From JAWKRB01 sp041389885 (lineage in GTDB: Bacteria > Myxococcota_A > Polyangia > Polyangiales > Ga0077539), in NCBI GenBank assembly GCA_041389885.1, contig JAWKRB010000025.1, positions 1 to 64,000 of the forward strand: a stretch of DNA of 64,000 nucleotides, read 5' to 3'. Position numbers and translations under genes: made by a program. Each line of letters opens with the position of its first letter. Positions within the stretch are counted from its first letter, which is position 1. Under the pieces are notes generated by a model. It saw only the letters and a program-made list of their open reading frames with translations. It was not told the origin of the DNA and made no database searches. Below are positions 54,106 to 62,415 of the stretch, one piece after another.

Positions 54106-54764
54106 CGCGGCGGCTCCTCGCGGGGGCAGCGGCAGCCCTCGCGGCGCCCGAAGCGCGTGGCGCGAAAGGTCTGCGCCCAGCCGTCGTAGCGGGCGAGGGT
54201 GCCCGCGACCTCGAGCTCGCCGCGCAGGACGCGGACGGCGTCGGCGGCCATGATCGCCCCCGCCACGCTGGTCACGGGGCCGAACACCCCGGCGGTCACG
54301 CAGCTCCCTGCCTCGCCCTCGGGGAGCTCTTCAAAGACGCAGCGGTAGCAGGCGCCCGCGCCCTGAATCACCGGCAGCACCGTGGCCTGCCAGCCGAGGC
54401 AGGCGCCGTGCACCACGGGGATCGCTCCCTCGCTCGTGACGTCAGACACCAGGAACTTCGTCGGCAGGTTGTCGCTCCCCTCGAGCACCACCCGCGCGCC
54501 GCGGAGCAGCGCGTGGGCGTTCTCGGGCGCGAGGTGCGCGGGCACGACCTCGACCTCGACGAACCCTCGCAGCGCGTCGGCGGCGGCCTCGACCTTGAGC
54601 CTCCCGACGTCCGCTTCGCCGAAGAGGACCTGGCGGTGGAGGTTCGAGCGCTCGACGCGGTCTTCGTCGATGAGGCGCATGGAGCGGACGTCGCGGCGCA
54701 GCGCCCAGGCCGCGGGGCAGCCGAGACCTCCGAGGCCCACCAGCGCCACGTCGACCTCACGCAT
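54102..54764 (-). CDS. ThiF/MoeB/HesA-family adenylyltransferase (E1-like), lacking N-terminal helix
   Basis: 220 aa. E1-like enzymes adenylate the C-terminal glycine of a ubiquitin-like sulphur carrier. ATP-binding loop GLGGLGCPA (~10), IDEDRVERSNLHRQVLF (~37-53), EGSDNLPTKFLVSD (~95; the usual Arg is Lys here), zinc pair CYRC with CRCP near the C-terminus, and SCVTAGVFGPV with the candidate catalytic Cys. ATG 54764 has GAGGAGG 7 nt upstream; a GTG at 54770 is the alternative, so the protein truly starts just before the nucleotide loop. Coupled to the small gene that bears the missing helix. No carrier protein or JAMM protease is nearby. Confidence 0.85.
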   Translation of the reverse strand: MREVDVALVGLGGLGCPAAWALRRDVRSMRLIDEDRVERSNLHRQVLFGEADVGRLKVEAAADALRGFVEVEVVPAHLAPENAHALLRGARVVLEGSDNLPTKFLVSDVTSEGAIPVVHGACLGWQATVLPVIQGAGACYRCVFEELPEGEAGSCVTAGVFGPVTSVAGAIMAADAVRVLRGELEVAGTLARYDGWAQTFRATRFGRREGCRCPREEPPR

Positions 54765-54947
54765 CGCCACGCCTCCTCGCTCGTCGCTTCACCACGCCGC
54801 CCGATGCCATGCGCGAAGGGCCCGCCGCGTGTCAACCGGCGACCGCGGGCGTCTTGGAGGGGCCTCGGGGAGGCGTGTCGAAGGCCCGCGCGACGCCCTC
54901 GGAGAAAACGGCGCGGGGCGGCGCGAAGCGGGGTATCGTTCGCGCCT

Positions 54948-56291
54948 ATGTCGTCGTTCCAGATGACGCGGACGGCTCGCGCGGGCGCGGCGCTCGTCAT
55001 CGGGGTCCTCGGCTGCGCGCACGCGCCGATGCCGCGACGGGTCGCGCGCCTGGCGCCTCCCCGCACCGCGTCGGCCGGGGCGGAGCCCCTTTCCGAGGAG
55101 CTCGCGGCGAGGGTCGAGCGGGTCACCGACGTGCTGCGGGGGCGCGGCGCGACGGTGCTCGCGGAGCGCTGGAGCGGCTTCATCGAGCGGGGCGCTTCGC
55201 GCGGCTTCTCGATCGCGGTGGATCGCCCGCAGTGCGTGGCCTTCCTCGGCGTGAGCCCCCAGGGCGTGGCCGACCTCAACCTCGTCGTCGTCGACGCCGC
55301 GGGCACCGAGCTCGCGCGCGACGAGCGCGCCGACGCGCACCCCTACGCGCGCGTCTGCCTCCGGCGGCCTGGAGAACTCCACGTGTTCGCCACGGTCTCG
55401 AGCGGCAGCGGGCAGGTCGCGGTGCTCACCGCGGTCTCGCCGCCCCTCGTGCCGCCGCCCCTCGACGAGGCCCTGGGAGGGGTCCCGACGGGCCTCGTCA
55501 CCGGTCCGCGAACGCCCCGCGGCGCCATCGGGGCAGACCGTTCGCGCCCCGAGGCCGGGGTGCTGCTCACGCGCCTGCTCGCGCCCTACGCCGCGCAGGG
55601 GTGGCGACCCGTCGGCGCGCCGGGCGAAGGGGCGCTGCATCACCAGGAGATCGCGCGGTGGACGCTCCTCGCCGAGGCCGGTCGCTGCTACCTGCTCCAG
55701 GGGGTCGGCGGGGAGGGGGTCGACGACCTCGACCTGGTCGTGCACGCCCCCGACGGCAGCATCGTCGCGCAGGACGTCGCGCTCGACTCGACGCCCGCGG
55801 TGCGCTTCTGCCCGGCGGCGTCGGGGGCGCACGGGGTGGAGGTTCGGATGTACGCGGGCGCCGGGCGCTGGGCCCTGCGCGCGCTGGAGATGCCCGCGCC
55901 GGTCGATCGCGCGGAGGTGCGCGACCTCGACCCCGTGGGGCGCGCGCGCCACCGGGAGCTCGTGCTCGACGCCGAGTCGCGCGGGATGTCCTCGATGGGC
56001 GCCGCGCTCCGTGGCGCCCCGTGGGGCAGCCTCGTGACGACCGCGCCGCTGCGGGTCGAGGCCGGTCGCTGCTACCTCGTCGGCGCGGCGGCCGACGCCG
56101 CGGTGGCGGGCCTCGACCTCTGGATCGCCGACCCGCTCGGCGCGGTGCTCGCCAGCGACACCAACGAGCGTGAGCGCGCCGCGGTGTTTCACTGCGCGCG
56201 CCGGGACGAGGCGCTGACCGTGCACGTGCGCACCGCGAATGCGAGAGGGACCTGGGTGATGCAGTCGTTCGTCGTGGGAGGTCGGTCGTGA
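54948..56291 (+). CDS. Lipoprotein with three two-cysteine beta-sandwich repeats
   Basis: 447 aa. Signal with lipobox VIGVLGC (~Cys21). Three units of about 85 residues follow, at about 85-165, 228-315 and 358-445. Each has a first Cys (RPQCVAFLG; AGRCYLLQG; AGRCYLVGA), a DLxLxVxDxxGxxLAxD core and a second Cys (YARVCLR; AVRFCPA; AVFHCAR) about 50 residues on. The pattern recalls bacterial pre-peptidase C-terminal (PPC-like) sandwiches with an added disulphide. The stop overlaps the next gene's GTG (GTGA). Probably periplasmic or surface exposed. No catalytic motif and no recognised family. Confidence 0.75.
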   Translation: MSSFQMTRTARAGAALVIGVLGCAHAPMPRRVARLAPPRTASAGAEPLSEELAARVERVTDVLRGRGATVLAERWSGFIERGASRGFSIAVDRPQCVAFLGVSPQGVADLNLVVVDAAGTELARDERADAHPYARVCLRRPGELHVFATVSSGSGQVAVLTAVSPPLVPPPLDEALGGVPTGLVTGPRTPRGAIGADRSRPEAGVLLTRLLAPYAAQGWRPVGAPGEGALHHQEIARWTLLAEAGRCYLLQGVGGEGVDDLDLVVHAPDGSIVAQDVALDSTPAVRFCPAASGAHGVEVRMYAGAGRWALRALEMPAPVDRAEVRDLDPVGRARHRELVLDAESRGMSSMGAALRGAPWGSLVTTAPLRVEAGRCYLVGAAADAAVAGLDLWIADPLGAVLASDTNERERAAVFHCARRDEALTVHVRTANARGTWVMQSFVVGGRS

Positions 56292-57994
56292 GGTCCCTGG
56301 TCCTGTGCGCCCTGGCGAGCGCGTGCGCCCACGCCGCCGCGGCGCCCGTCGCTCCGCGCGCCGAGGCCCCGCGCGCCTCGGAGCCCGCCGTCGCCGCCCC
56401 CCTCGCCGCGCGGCTCCGAGAGGTGCGCGAGGCCCTCGCGCCTCGCGGCGTGACGTTTCAGGGCAACATCGCCGCCGCGGGCTTCATCGCCCACAACGCG
56501 CACGTGGTCACGGCCTTCGACGTGCTCCGGCCGCCGCTGCCTCTCGGTGCTCTCCTCGCGTCGAGCGGGGTGCACGACTCCGACGCGCAGCTCTACGACC
56601 CCGACGGCGACATGCTCGTCGAAGACGTCGAGATCGACTCGGCACCCGACCGTGCAGATCTGCGCGACCGAGCCCGGCGGGTGTTTCATATGATCAGCGC
56701 CTACGAGGGGCAGGGCGCCTACGTGGTCGCGAGCTTCGTGACCGAGCGTGAGCGGCTCGAGGCGATCGCGCGGGTCGTCGGCGGCCACCCCGGCACCGCG
56801 GGCGTCGCCGGGCCCGCGCGCAGCGAGCTCGAGCGCCGCGTGAGCGCGCTGCGGGACGGCATCGCGCGGCGGGGCTTTCAGCCCACGGGCGACCCCGCGC
56901 GCTTCGCCCTCAGCGCGGGCGGGCGGGTGCGGGCGCCCTTCCCCGTGACCGGCGACCGGTGCTTCACCTTCGGCGCCTTCGCCGACGGCGGGCTCGCGGC
57001 GCTTCGCCTCTCGATCGTCGACGCCGCGGGCGCCGAGCTCGCCCGCGATCGCCGCGGCGAGCGGGACGGGCTCGCGCAGGTCTGCCCTCGCGCGTCGACC
57101 ACCCTCGCGGTCGAGGCCGAGGGGGTTCGAGGCGAAGGCGCGGTGGTGTTTCAGGCCTGGTCGGCAGACGCCGCCGCGATCGGCGGGGGGAGCGCCCTCT
57201 GGCTCGGCGAGCGCCTCGACTGGCAGGGCAGCGCGACCGACCTCGACGAGACCGCCCGGCGGGGCGGGGAGCGCCTCGCCGCGCTGGGCCTGCGACCTTC
57301 GGAGGGAGCGCCCGAGAGGCTGACCCTCGCCGCGGGCGACCTGGTCGAGCGCGCCCTTCGCGTGCGGGCCGCCGGGTGCACCGCCGTCCTCGCGTCGGCG
57401 GGGCGGGGCGCGGGGCGCGTCGACGTCTCCCTGCACGGCGCCGACGGCGCGCTGGCGGCGAGGGGAGAGGCGTCGGACGGCGGCACCCTCGCGGTGGTCT
57501 GCGCGCCGGGCGTCGAGTCCCTCTCCCTCCGGGTGTCGCTCGAGGCCGGGGGCGGCGAGCTGTCGGTGCGCTCGTTCGAGGGCGCCGCGCCCGCGTGGAT
57601 GAACGGGCTCGACGCCGCGAACCGCAGCGAGGCCTGGGCGGCGCTCTGGCGCAACCCCTCGCCGCGCTGGGTCCTCCGGGGCTCCCCGGCGCGCGTGCGC
57701 GTCGGCGCGGGGGCGCGGCCGATGCAGAGCCTCGAGCGCGAGGGGGGACGGTGCGCGCGCGCGGCCCTCGTGGCCGCGACGGCGATGCCCTCGCTCACCC
57801 TCAGCGCCCGCACCGTCGGCGGCGCGTTCGTGAACCGGAGCGTCGGCGAGGGCGCCGTGCAGCTCAGCCGGTGCGGCGACGCGGCGGAGTCGCTGCGGGT
57901 CGAGCTCGCCACGGCGCCCGCGACCGCAGGCGCCGTCGACGGGCTCTGGATGGTGTGGGATGAGCACGCGACGCCCCCGGCGCCTGCGCCCTGA
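56288..57994 (+). CDS. Lipoprotein paralogue with two-cysteine repeats
   Basis: 568 aa. GTG start at 56288 overlapping the previous stop. Lipobox LASAC at about residue 13. It holds an N-terminal unit without the Cys pair (DAQLYDPDGDMLVEDVEID), then three repeats of the same kind as in the preceding protein: GDRCFTFGAF to AQVCPRA, AAGCTAVLAS to AVVCAPG, and EGGRCARAAL to LSRCGDA. Clearly a diverged paralogue or partner of the upstream lipoprotein; co-translation suggests the two work together. Function unknown. The C-terminal 35 nt overlap the next lipoprotein start. Confidence 0.75.
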   Translation: MRSLVLCALASACAHAAAAPVAPRAEAPRASEPAVAAPLAARLREVREALAPRGVTFQGNIAAAGFIAHNAHVVTAFDVLRPPLPLGALLASSGVHDSDAQLYDPDGDMLVEDVEIDSAPDRADLRDRARRVFHMISAYEGQGAYVVASFVTERERLEAIARVVGGHPGTAGVAGPARSELERRVSALRDGIARRGFQPTGDPARFALSAGGRVRAPFPVTGDRCFTFGAFADGGLAALRLSIVDAAGAELARDRRGERDGLAQVCPRASTTLAVEAEGVRGEGAVVFQAWSADAAAIGGGSALWLGERLDWQGSATDLDETARRGGERLAALGLRPSEGAPERLTLAAGDLVERALRVRAAGCTAVLASAGRGAGRVDVSLHGADGALAARGEASDGGTLAVVCAPGVESLSLRVSLEAGGGELSVRSFEGAAPAWMNGLDAANRSEAWAALWRNPSPRWVLRGSPARVRVGAGARPMQSLEREGGRCARAALVAATAMPSLTLSARTVGGAFVNRSVGEGAVQLSRCGDAAESLRVELATAPATAGAVDGLWMVWDEHATPPAPAP

Positions 57995-58694
57995 GCTCCT
58001 CGCGCTCTGCGCGGTCGTGTCGTGCGCGTCGCAGGCCCCCTCGCGGGGGCGCGCGCTCACGCCCCTGCCCGACGGCGAGCTCGCCTCGCCCTGGCTGCAG
58101 CGCCGCGTCGACGCCGCCACCGAGGAGCTGTTCCTCGCGCTCTCCCGCAACGGGCTCAGCGCGCTGCGCCGCAGGCGAATTCGTGTCGACGACGACGGGG
58201 TGCTCAGCGACGCGGGCCGCGGTCGGGCCGAGCGCTCGATCTCGGGCCTGCGTCCGCGCGAGGGCGAGCGGCGCTGGTCGGTGCTGCGTCGGCTCGCGGG
58301 CGACCGCGTGGTGGGCTGGTGCGCGCGGGGCCTGTCGGTGCACGAGGCGAACGACGCCCTGGGCTTCGCGCAGCGGGCCCTCACCGTCGACCGGCTGCTG
58401 GTGGTGGTCGAAGGCGCGCGCGGGCGCTGGGGGCTCTGGGTCGAGGGGCTCGTGCTCGATGGGGCGGCGTGGCGATGGCTCCCGTGGGTGCCGTGGTCCG
58501 ACGCGGTGGAGACGCCGCGGAGCGCGCACACCGACATCGAGATGTGGTCGTGCGAGCTCGAGCGACGCCCGGCGCAACTCGCTGCGCCGCAGGGTGATCG
58601 AGCGACTGAGCCGGCGGGGCCGCCGCGCCGCGAGGGAGCGGAGCCCCCCGGGTCGAGCGCGGGCGCTACCGGATCTGGCTCGCCTGCTCGATGA
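57960..58694 (+). CDS. Small lipoprotein, hypothetical
   Basis: 244 aa. Start ATG 57960 inside the end of the previous gene. Signal with lipobox AVVSC at about residue 22. The body (~40-200) is mixed helix and strand, with LQRRVDAATEELFLALSRNG and EMWSCELERRP; I recognise no family. The last 40 residues are Pro/Gly/Ala-rich and run 29 nt into the convergent gene, so the real end may be earlier or a small indel may have shifted the frame. Third member of the lipoprotein operon beginning at 54948. Confidence 0.6.
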   Translation: MSTRRPRRLRPELLALCAVVSCASQAPSRGRALTPLPDGELASPWLQRRVDAATEELFLALSRNGLSALRRRRIRVDDDGVLSDAGRGRAERSISGLRPREGERRWSVLRRLAGDRVVGWCARGLSVHEANDALGFAQRALTVDRLLVVVEGARGRWGLWVEGLVLDGAAWRWLPWVPWSDAVETPRSAHTDIEMWSCELERRPAQLAAPQGDRATEPAGPPRREGAEPPGSSAGATGSGSPAR

Positions 58695-59037
58695 AGGCTT
58701 CGATCTGGATGTTGGGGTCGCTGAGCCCGTCGCTGGCGGGGAAGTTCGACGAGGTGGCGCTGGGCGGCGCCTCAGACGACGCGCCGACGCCGAGGCGCGA
58801 GGGCCCCGACTCGCGGGTGAGCATCGCGAGCACGTGGATGCGCACCTCGTGGGCTTCGCGCAGGCTCCGGTCGCGCCGGCCGTCCGACATGCCGAGCGCC
58901 AGCGCCTTCAGCAGCGCGCGGTTCTGCGGCGACTCCTCGGTGCCCGCGAGGGCCAGGGGCACGACCTCGCTGACGGGCATCGAGCGCGCGCCCGAGAGGT
59001 ATCCCAGGAGGTATTCGGCGTGGAGGCTCAGGGACAT
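58666..59037 (-). CDS. Small hypothetical protein
   Basis: 123 aa from ATG 59037 (MSLSLHAEYLLGYLSG), which has AAGGAGAC ten bases upstream; an in-frame start at 59076 lacks such a site. The first 75 residues are a helical region (SEVVPLALAGTEESPQNRALLKALALG, split by acidic turns). The C-terminal third is Ser/Ala-rich, then IQIEAFIEQASQIR. No family recognised, no membrane or signal segment. Convergent with the lipoprotein operon. Confidence 0.6.
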   Translation of the reverse strand: MSLSLHAEYLLGYLSGARSMPVSEVVPLALAGTEESPQNRALLKALALGMSDGRRDRSLREAHEVRIHVLAMLTRESGPSRLGVGASSEAPPSATSSNFPASDGLSDPNIQIEAFIEQASQIR

Positions 59038-59157
59038 CGGCGCGGTCTCCTTCGGTGCCGAGCGACAGCCATGCACCGCACGATACCTTCACCGCTGGGG
59101 AAAATCCCCCGAGGGTGGGGTGGTCGTGCGCGGGCCATCGACCGACGCCCGGTAGGG

Positions 59158-59239
59158 TGCGAGGCAAGGGACTTGAACCCTTACGCCCGAAGGGCACCGG
59201 ATCCTAAGTCCGGCGCGTCTGCCATTCCGCCAGCCTCGC
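59158..59239 (-). tRNA. tRNA-Leu (anticodon UAG)
   Basis: 82 nt, read leftward. Acceptor GCGAGGC pairs with GCCTCGC, then discriminator A. The D-arm is GCGGAATGGCAGACGC and the anticodon arm CCGGA-CTTAGGA-TCCGG gives anticodon TAG. The long variable arm (GCCCTTCGGGC), typical of tRNA-Leu, and T-arm AAGGG-TTCAAGT-CCCTT complete it. CCA is not encoded (CCC follows). It reads CUA and CUG codons, the latter very common in this GC-rich genome. Confidence 0.95.
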
Positions 59240-59351
59240 GAGCGGGAGAAGACCTAGCACGCTTCGGCGGGCTTCGGGGGCGAGCCGCGAGTGTGCATCG
59301 GCGCGGACGGGTGAGGTCAGCCGCGGGGGATTCTGGTATGAGCACCGCGCC

Positions 59352-62300
59352 ATGAAGGATCCTTCAGAGACGTCGACGCGCGAAGAGGCCGAGACGTCAT
59401 CGCAGCAGGAAGCAGCGTCGACGGTCACCGAGCCCGCGGAGGGAGGGGCCGCCGCGGTCGAGCCGGCAGAGACGTCTGACGATCGGGAGTCTCCTGACGA
59501 GTCTGGCTCGCCAGAGGCCGCGTCGCACGAGGAGGGTGAGGCGAGCGCGTCCCCCGCGGACGAGGGCTCGCCCGGGGTCGAGGCCGAGCCTGCCGCGTCC
59601 GAAGGCGAGGCCGACGCGTCGGCCCCCGCGCCCGAGGCGCCCCGGCCCGTGCGCGCGACGCCGAACAAGGTCGGTCTCCGCGACGTGCTGCTCACGCTGG
59701 GGAGCGTGGTGGGGCTGGCCGCGCTGCACCACCACGAGGGGCACACCCGCGTCGGCGTCCCGCTGGGCATCGCGCTGGCCTTCGCCGCGGCGCTCGGCGT
59801 GCTGGGCCTGCTGGGCGACTCGCCCCTCGACCTTCGCGGGGATGAGGCGGCGCCGAGCGAGCCGTCGAAGCCCTGGTACCTCCGCGAGGGCTGGTGGGTG
59901 CTGCTGTTCTCGGGCGCGCTCTACATCCCCCTCGCGGGGGCCTACGGGCTCTGGGACCCGTGGGAGACCCACTACTCCGAGGTCGCGCGGGAGATCCTGT
60001 CTCGCGACGACTGGATCACCACCTGGTGGGGTCAGGAGGGCTGGTTCATGTCCAAGCCCATCCTGATCTTCTGGATGAGCGCCCTGGGCATGGGTCTGGG
60101 CTCGACCTTCGGTCTGCGCGTGGTCGCCGACTCGGGGCCGCAGTTTCAGGAGTGGTGCATCCGCCTGCCCATCGTGCTGCTCTCGATGGGCGCGCTCTTC
60201 GCGCTCTACCGCGCCGTGGCCGCGGTGTGGACCAGGCGCGCGGGCGTGCTGGTGGCGATGGTCCTCGCGACGATGCCGCACTGGTTCTTCCTCGCGCATC
60301 AGGCGATGACCGACATGCCCTTCGTGGCGCCGCTGACCCTGTCGATCGCGGCGCTGATGCGCGCGGTCACGGTGGGAGAGGGCGGCGTCACCCCGCACCT
60401 CGTGACGCTGCTGGGCCGGCGCCTGCGCTTCTCGCTCTGGCACCTCACGCTGGGCGCCGTGCTGGTCACCTGGATCCCGCAGCTGACCTACCTCCTGACG
60501 CGGCCGATGGTCGTCGCGTGCCCCGACGACGCGCGGATGCAGCAGTGCCAGGAGATGCTGCGCATGAACCGCATCGGCGGCGCGCAGTTCCCGGTCGAGA
60601 CGTATTTCTATGGCTCCTTCGGCAACAGCGCCGAGACCCTCGCGAGCAGCGTCCCGGGCTCCCCCGCGTGGGAGCGCCTGGCGAGCGTGGTCCCGTTCTT
60701 TCCGAGCGCGGTGCAGGGGCTGCTCTGGCTCGTGGTGGGGGCGGCGGCCCTCTGGCTGCTGCGCCGCGTGCGACGGGCGCGCGACCTGTACTTCGTGCTC
60801 GTGTTCTTCTGGTGCGCCATCTCGACGATGGGCAAGGGGCCCGCGGGCCTCGCGATCCCGGTCGCGGTGGCGGGCACCTGGCTGATCGTGTCGGGCGAGT
60901 GGCGGCTCCTGCGTCACGCGCGGCTCCTCACGGGCTTTCTGGTGTTCTTCGCCGTGGGCATGCCCTGGTACATCGCGATCGTCGGCCGGCTCGGCAACGA
61001 GTTCATCGACCGCTTCGTGGTGCACGACATCATCAACCGCACCGTCGTCGGCGTGCACGGCGACACGGGCTCGGTGCGGTACTTCCTGTGGCAGCTCGGC
61101 TACGCGATGTTCCCGTGGTCGGGCCTCGTGCCCGTCGCCCTGCTGGGCTGGCGTCAGGTCGTGCCGAGCACGTCGACGCCCGAGCAGCGCCACGTGGCGC
61201 GCATCGGCGTGCTGTGGTTCCTGACCTCCTTCGTGCTCTTCTCCGCGATGATCACGAAGTTTCACCACTACATCTTCCCGGCGATCCCTGGCGCGGCGGT
61301 GATGGTGGGGCTCCTGCTCGACCGGATGCTCGGCGCCCACACGCTCCGGTACGCGCGGCACCCCGCCGGCGCCATCGCGTCGCTCACCGCGGGCCTCGCG
61401 GCGGCGGTCGTCGGCGTCGCGAACTTTCGGGGCTCGCCCCGCGGCGCGATCCCCCACGGCGCGTCGGAGCTTCCCGCGGGGTCGATCCCCCTCGGCGTCG
61501 GGCTGCTCGCGGTGGGCGTCGGGCTCATCGCGCTCTCGTGGTGGCTCTCCCTGGGCGAAGACACGCTGGAGAAGATCGACGGCGAGAAGCCCTCCCCGGC
61601 GCCGGAGCAGGGCGCGTCGCTGGCGGGCTTCTTTCGCCCCGACGACGCCGCCGTCGACGCGCGCGGGCACCTGTCCTCGGCGAACGCGGAGCGCTACAGC
61701 GCGGTGTCGTTCGGCGCGATGGCGCTGGGGGCGGCGGCGGTCGTGGCCTTCGTGGGCCGCGACCTGATGTACCGCGGCGAGGTCCGTCCTCCGGGGTACC
61801 AGCGCCTGCTGCAGCTCTTCACGTACCAGTACGAGCGGATGTGGCCGAGCGAGTCGTTCGACTACGCGCCCATCATGGCGGGCTTCGCGGTGGTGGCGTC
61901 GATCACCGCCTGCGGCCTCGCGGTGCACCGCTGGCGCGCCCACGCGACGCGGGCGATGGTGGCGCTGGCGGCGGTCTGGTGCGCCTGGGCCCTCGATTTC
62001 TACATGGTCGACGTGTCGAGGCACTGGTCGCAGAGAACGCTCTTCGAGCGGTACTACCGCATGAGGCAGCCCCGCACCTCTGAGCCCCGCGGCGGCGACG
62101 ACGCGCGGTACACGCACGACATCTGCGGCGCGTACATGATGAATTGGAAGGGCGAGAACTTCTACACCGGCGGACGCTGCGCGATGCTCGACTGCGGCGA
62201 CCTGCCGTTCTGCTCGAACCACGCGCGTCAGTGGATGGAGAACCACCGGGGGCAGCGGGTGTTCTTCGTGACCGAGCGCTCGCACGGGAGCTCGATCATG

Positions 62301-62411
62301 GCGCACGTGCGCGCCTCGGGCGGCACCGCGCGAGAGCTCACCGACGCCTGGGACCAGAACAAATTCGTGCTCGTCGAGGCCACCGTCGGCGCGGGCTCAG
62401 GAACGCGGTGA
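59352..62411 (+). CDS. GT39/ArnT-type integral membrane glycosyltransferase, copy 1
   Basis: 1019 aa. Residues 1-105 are acidic Glu/Ser/Ala low complexity. From ~113 there are about twelve or more membrane helices. The first large periplasmic loop has WDPWETHYSEVAREIL (~200-215), the acidic-pair motif of GT-C enzymes that use polyprenyl-phosphate sugars. Other conserved parts are WFMSKPILIFWM, PHWFFLAHQAMTDMPFV, SLTAGLAAAVVG and a C-terminal soluble domain with Cys pairs (GRCAMLDCGDLPFC). It probably glycosylates lipid A, proteins or a surface glycan at the periplasmic face. Followed 4 nt later by a paralogue. Confidence 0.9.
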   Translation: MKDPSETSTREEAETSSQQEAASTVTEPAEGGAAAVEPAETSDDRESPDESGSPEAASHEEGEASASPADEGSPGVEAEPAASEGEADASAPAPEAPRPVRATPNKVGLRDVLLTLGSVVGLAALHHHEGHTRVGVPLGIALAFAAALGVLGLLGDSPLDLRGDEAAPSEPSKPWYLREGWWVLLFSGALYIPLAGAYGLWDPWETHYSEVAREILSRDDWITTWWGQEGWFMSKPILIFWMSALGMGLGSTFGLRVVADSGPQFQEWCIRLPIVLLSMGALFALYRAVAAVWTRRAGVLVAMVLATMPHWFFLAHQAMTDMPFVAPLTLSIAALMRAVTVGEGGVTPHLVTLLGRRLRFSLWHLTLGAVLVTWIPQLTYLLTRPMVVACPDDARMQQCQEMLRMNRIGGAQFPVETYFYGSFGNSAETLASSVPGSPAWERLASVVPFFPSAVQGLLWLVVGAAALWLLRRVRRARDLYFVLVFFWCAISTMGKGPAGLAIPVAVAGTWLIVSGEWRLLRHARLLTGFLVFFAVGMPWYIAIVGRLGNEFIDRFVVHDIINRTVVGVHGDTGSVRYFLWQLGYAMFPWSGLVPVALLGWRQVVPSTSTPEQRHVARIGVLWFLTSFVLFSAMITKFHHYIFPAIPGAAVMVGLLLDRMLGAHTLRYARHPAGAIASLTAGLAAAVVGVANFRGSPRGAIPHGASELPAGSIPLGVGLLAVGVGLIALSWWLSLGEDTLEKIDGEKPSPAPEQGASLAGFFRPDDAAVDARGHLSSANAERYSAVSFGAMALGAAAVVAFVGRDLMYRGEVRPPGYQRLLQLFTYQYERMWPSESFDYAPIMAGFAVVASITACGLAVHRWRAHATRAMVALAAVWCAWALDFYMVDVSRHWSQRTLFERYYRMRQPRTSEPRGGDDARYTHDICGAYMMNWKGENFYTGGRCAMLDCGDLPFCSNHARQWMENHRGQRVFFVTERSHGSSIMAHVRASGGTARELTDAWDQNKFVLVEATVGAGSGTR
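59949..60019 (+). repeat. 71-nt identical segment shared with 62842-62912
   Basis: Covers the codons of the GT-C catalytic loop in copy 1. Identical at every position, including silent ones, to copy 2, while flanks diverge. Suggests recent duplication or gene conversion. Confidence 0.85.
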
Positions 62412-62415
62412 CGCC

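Noticed and set aside
59397..62306. A 969-codon leftward frame opposite the first GT39 gene
   Set aside because: Composition is the mirror of membrane-helix codons (His/Arg/Asp-rich), with no family signal. The sense strand has clear GT-C motifs.
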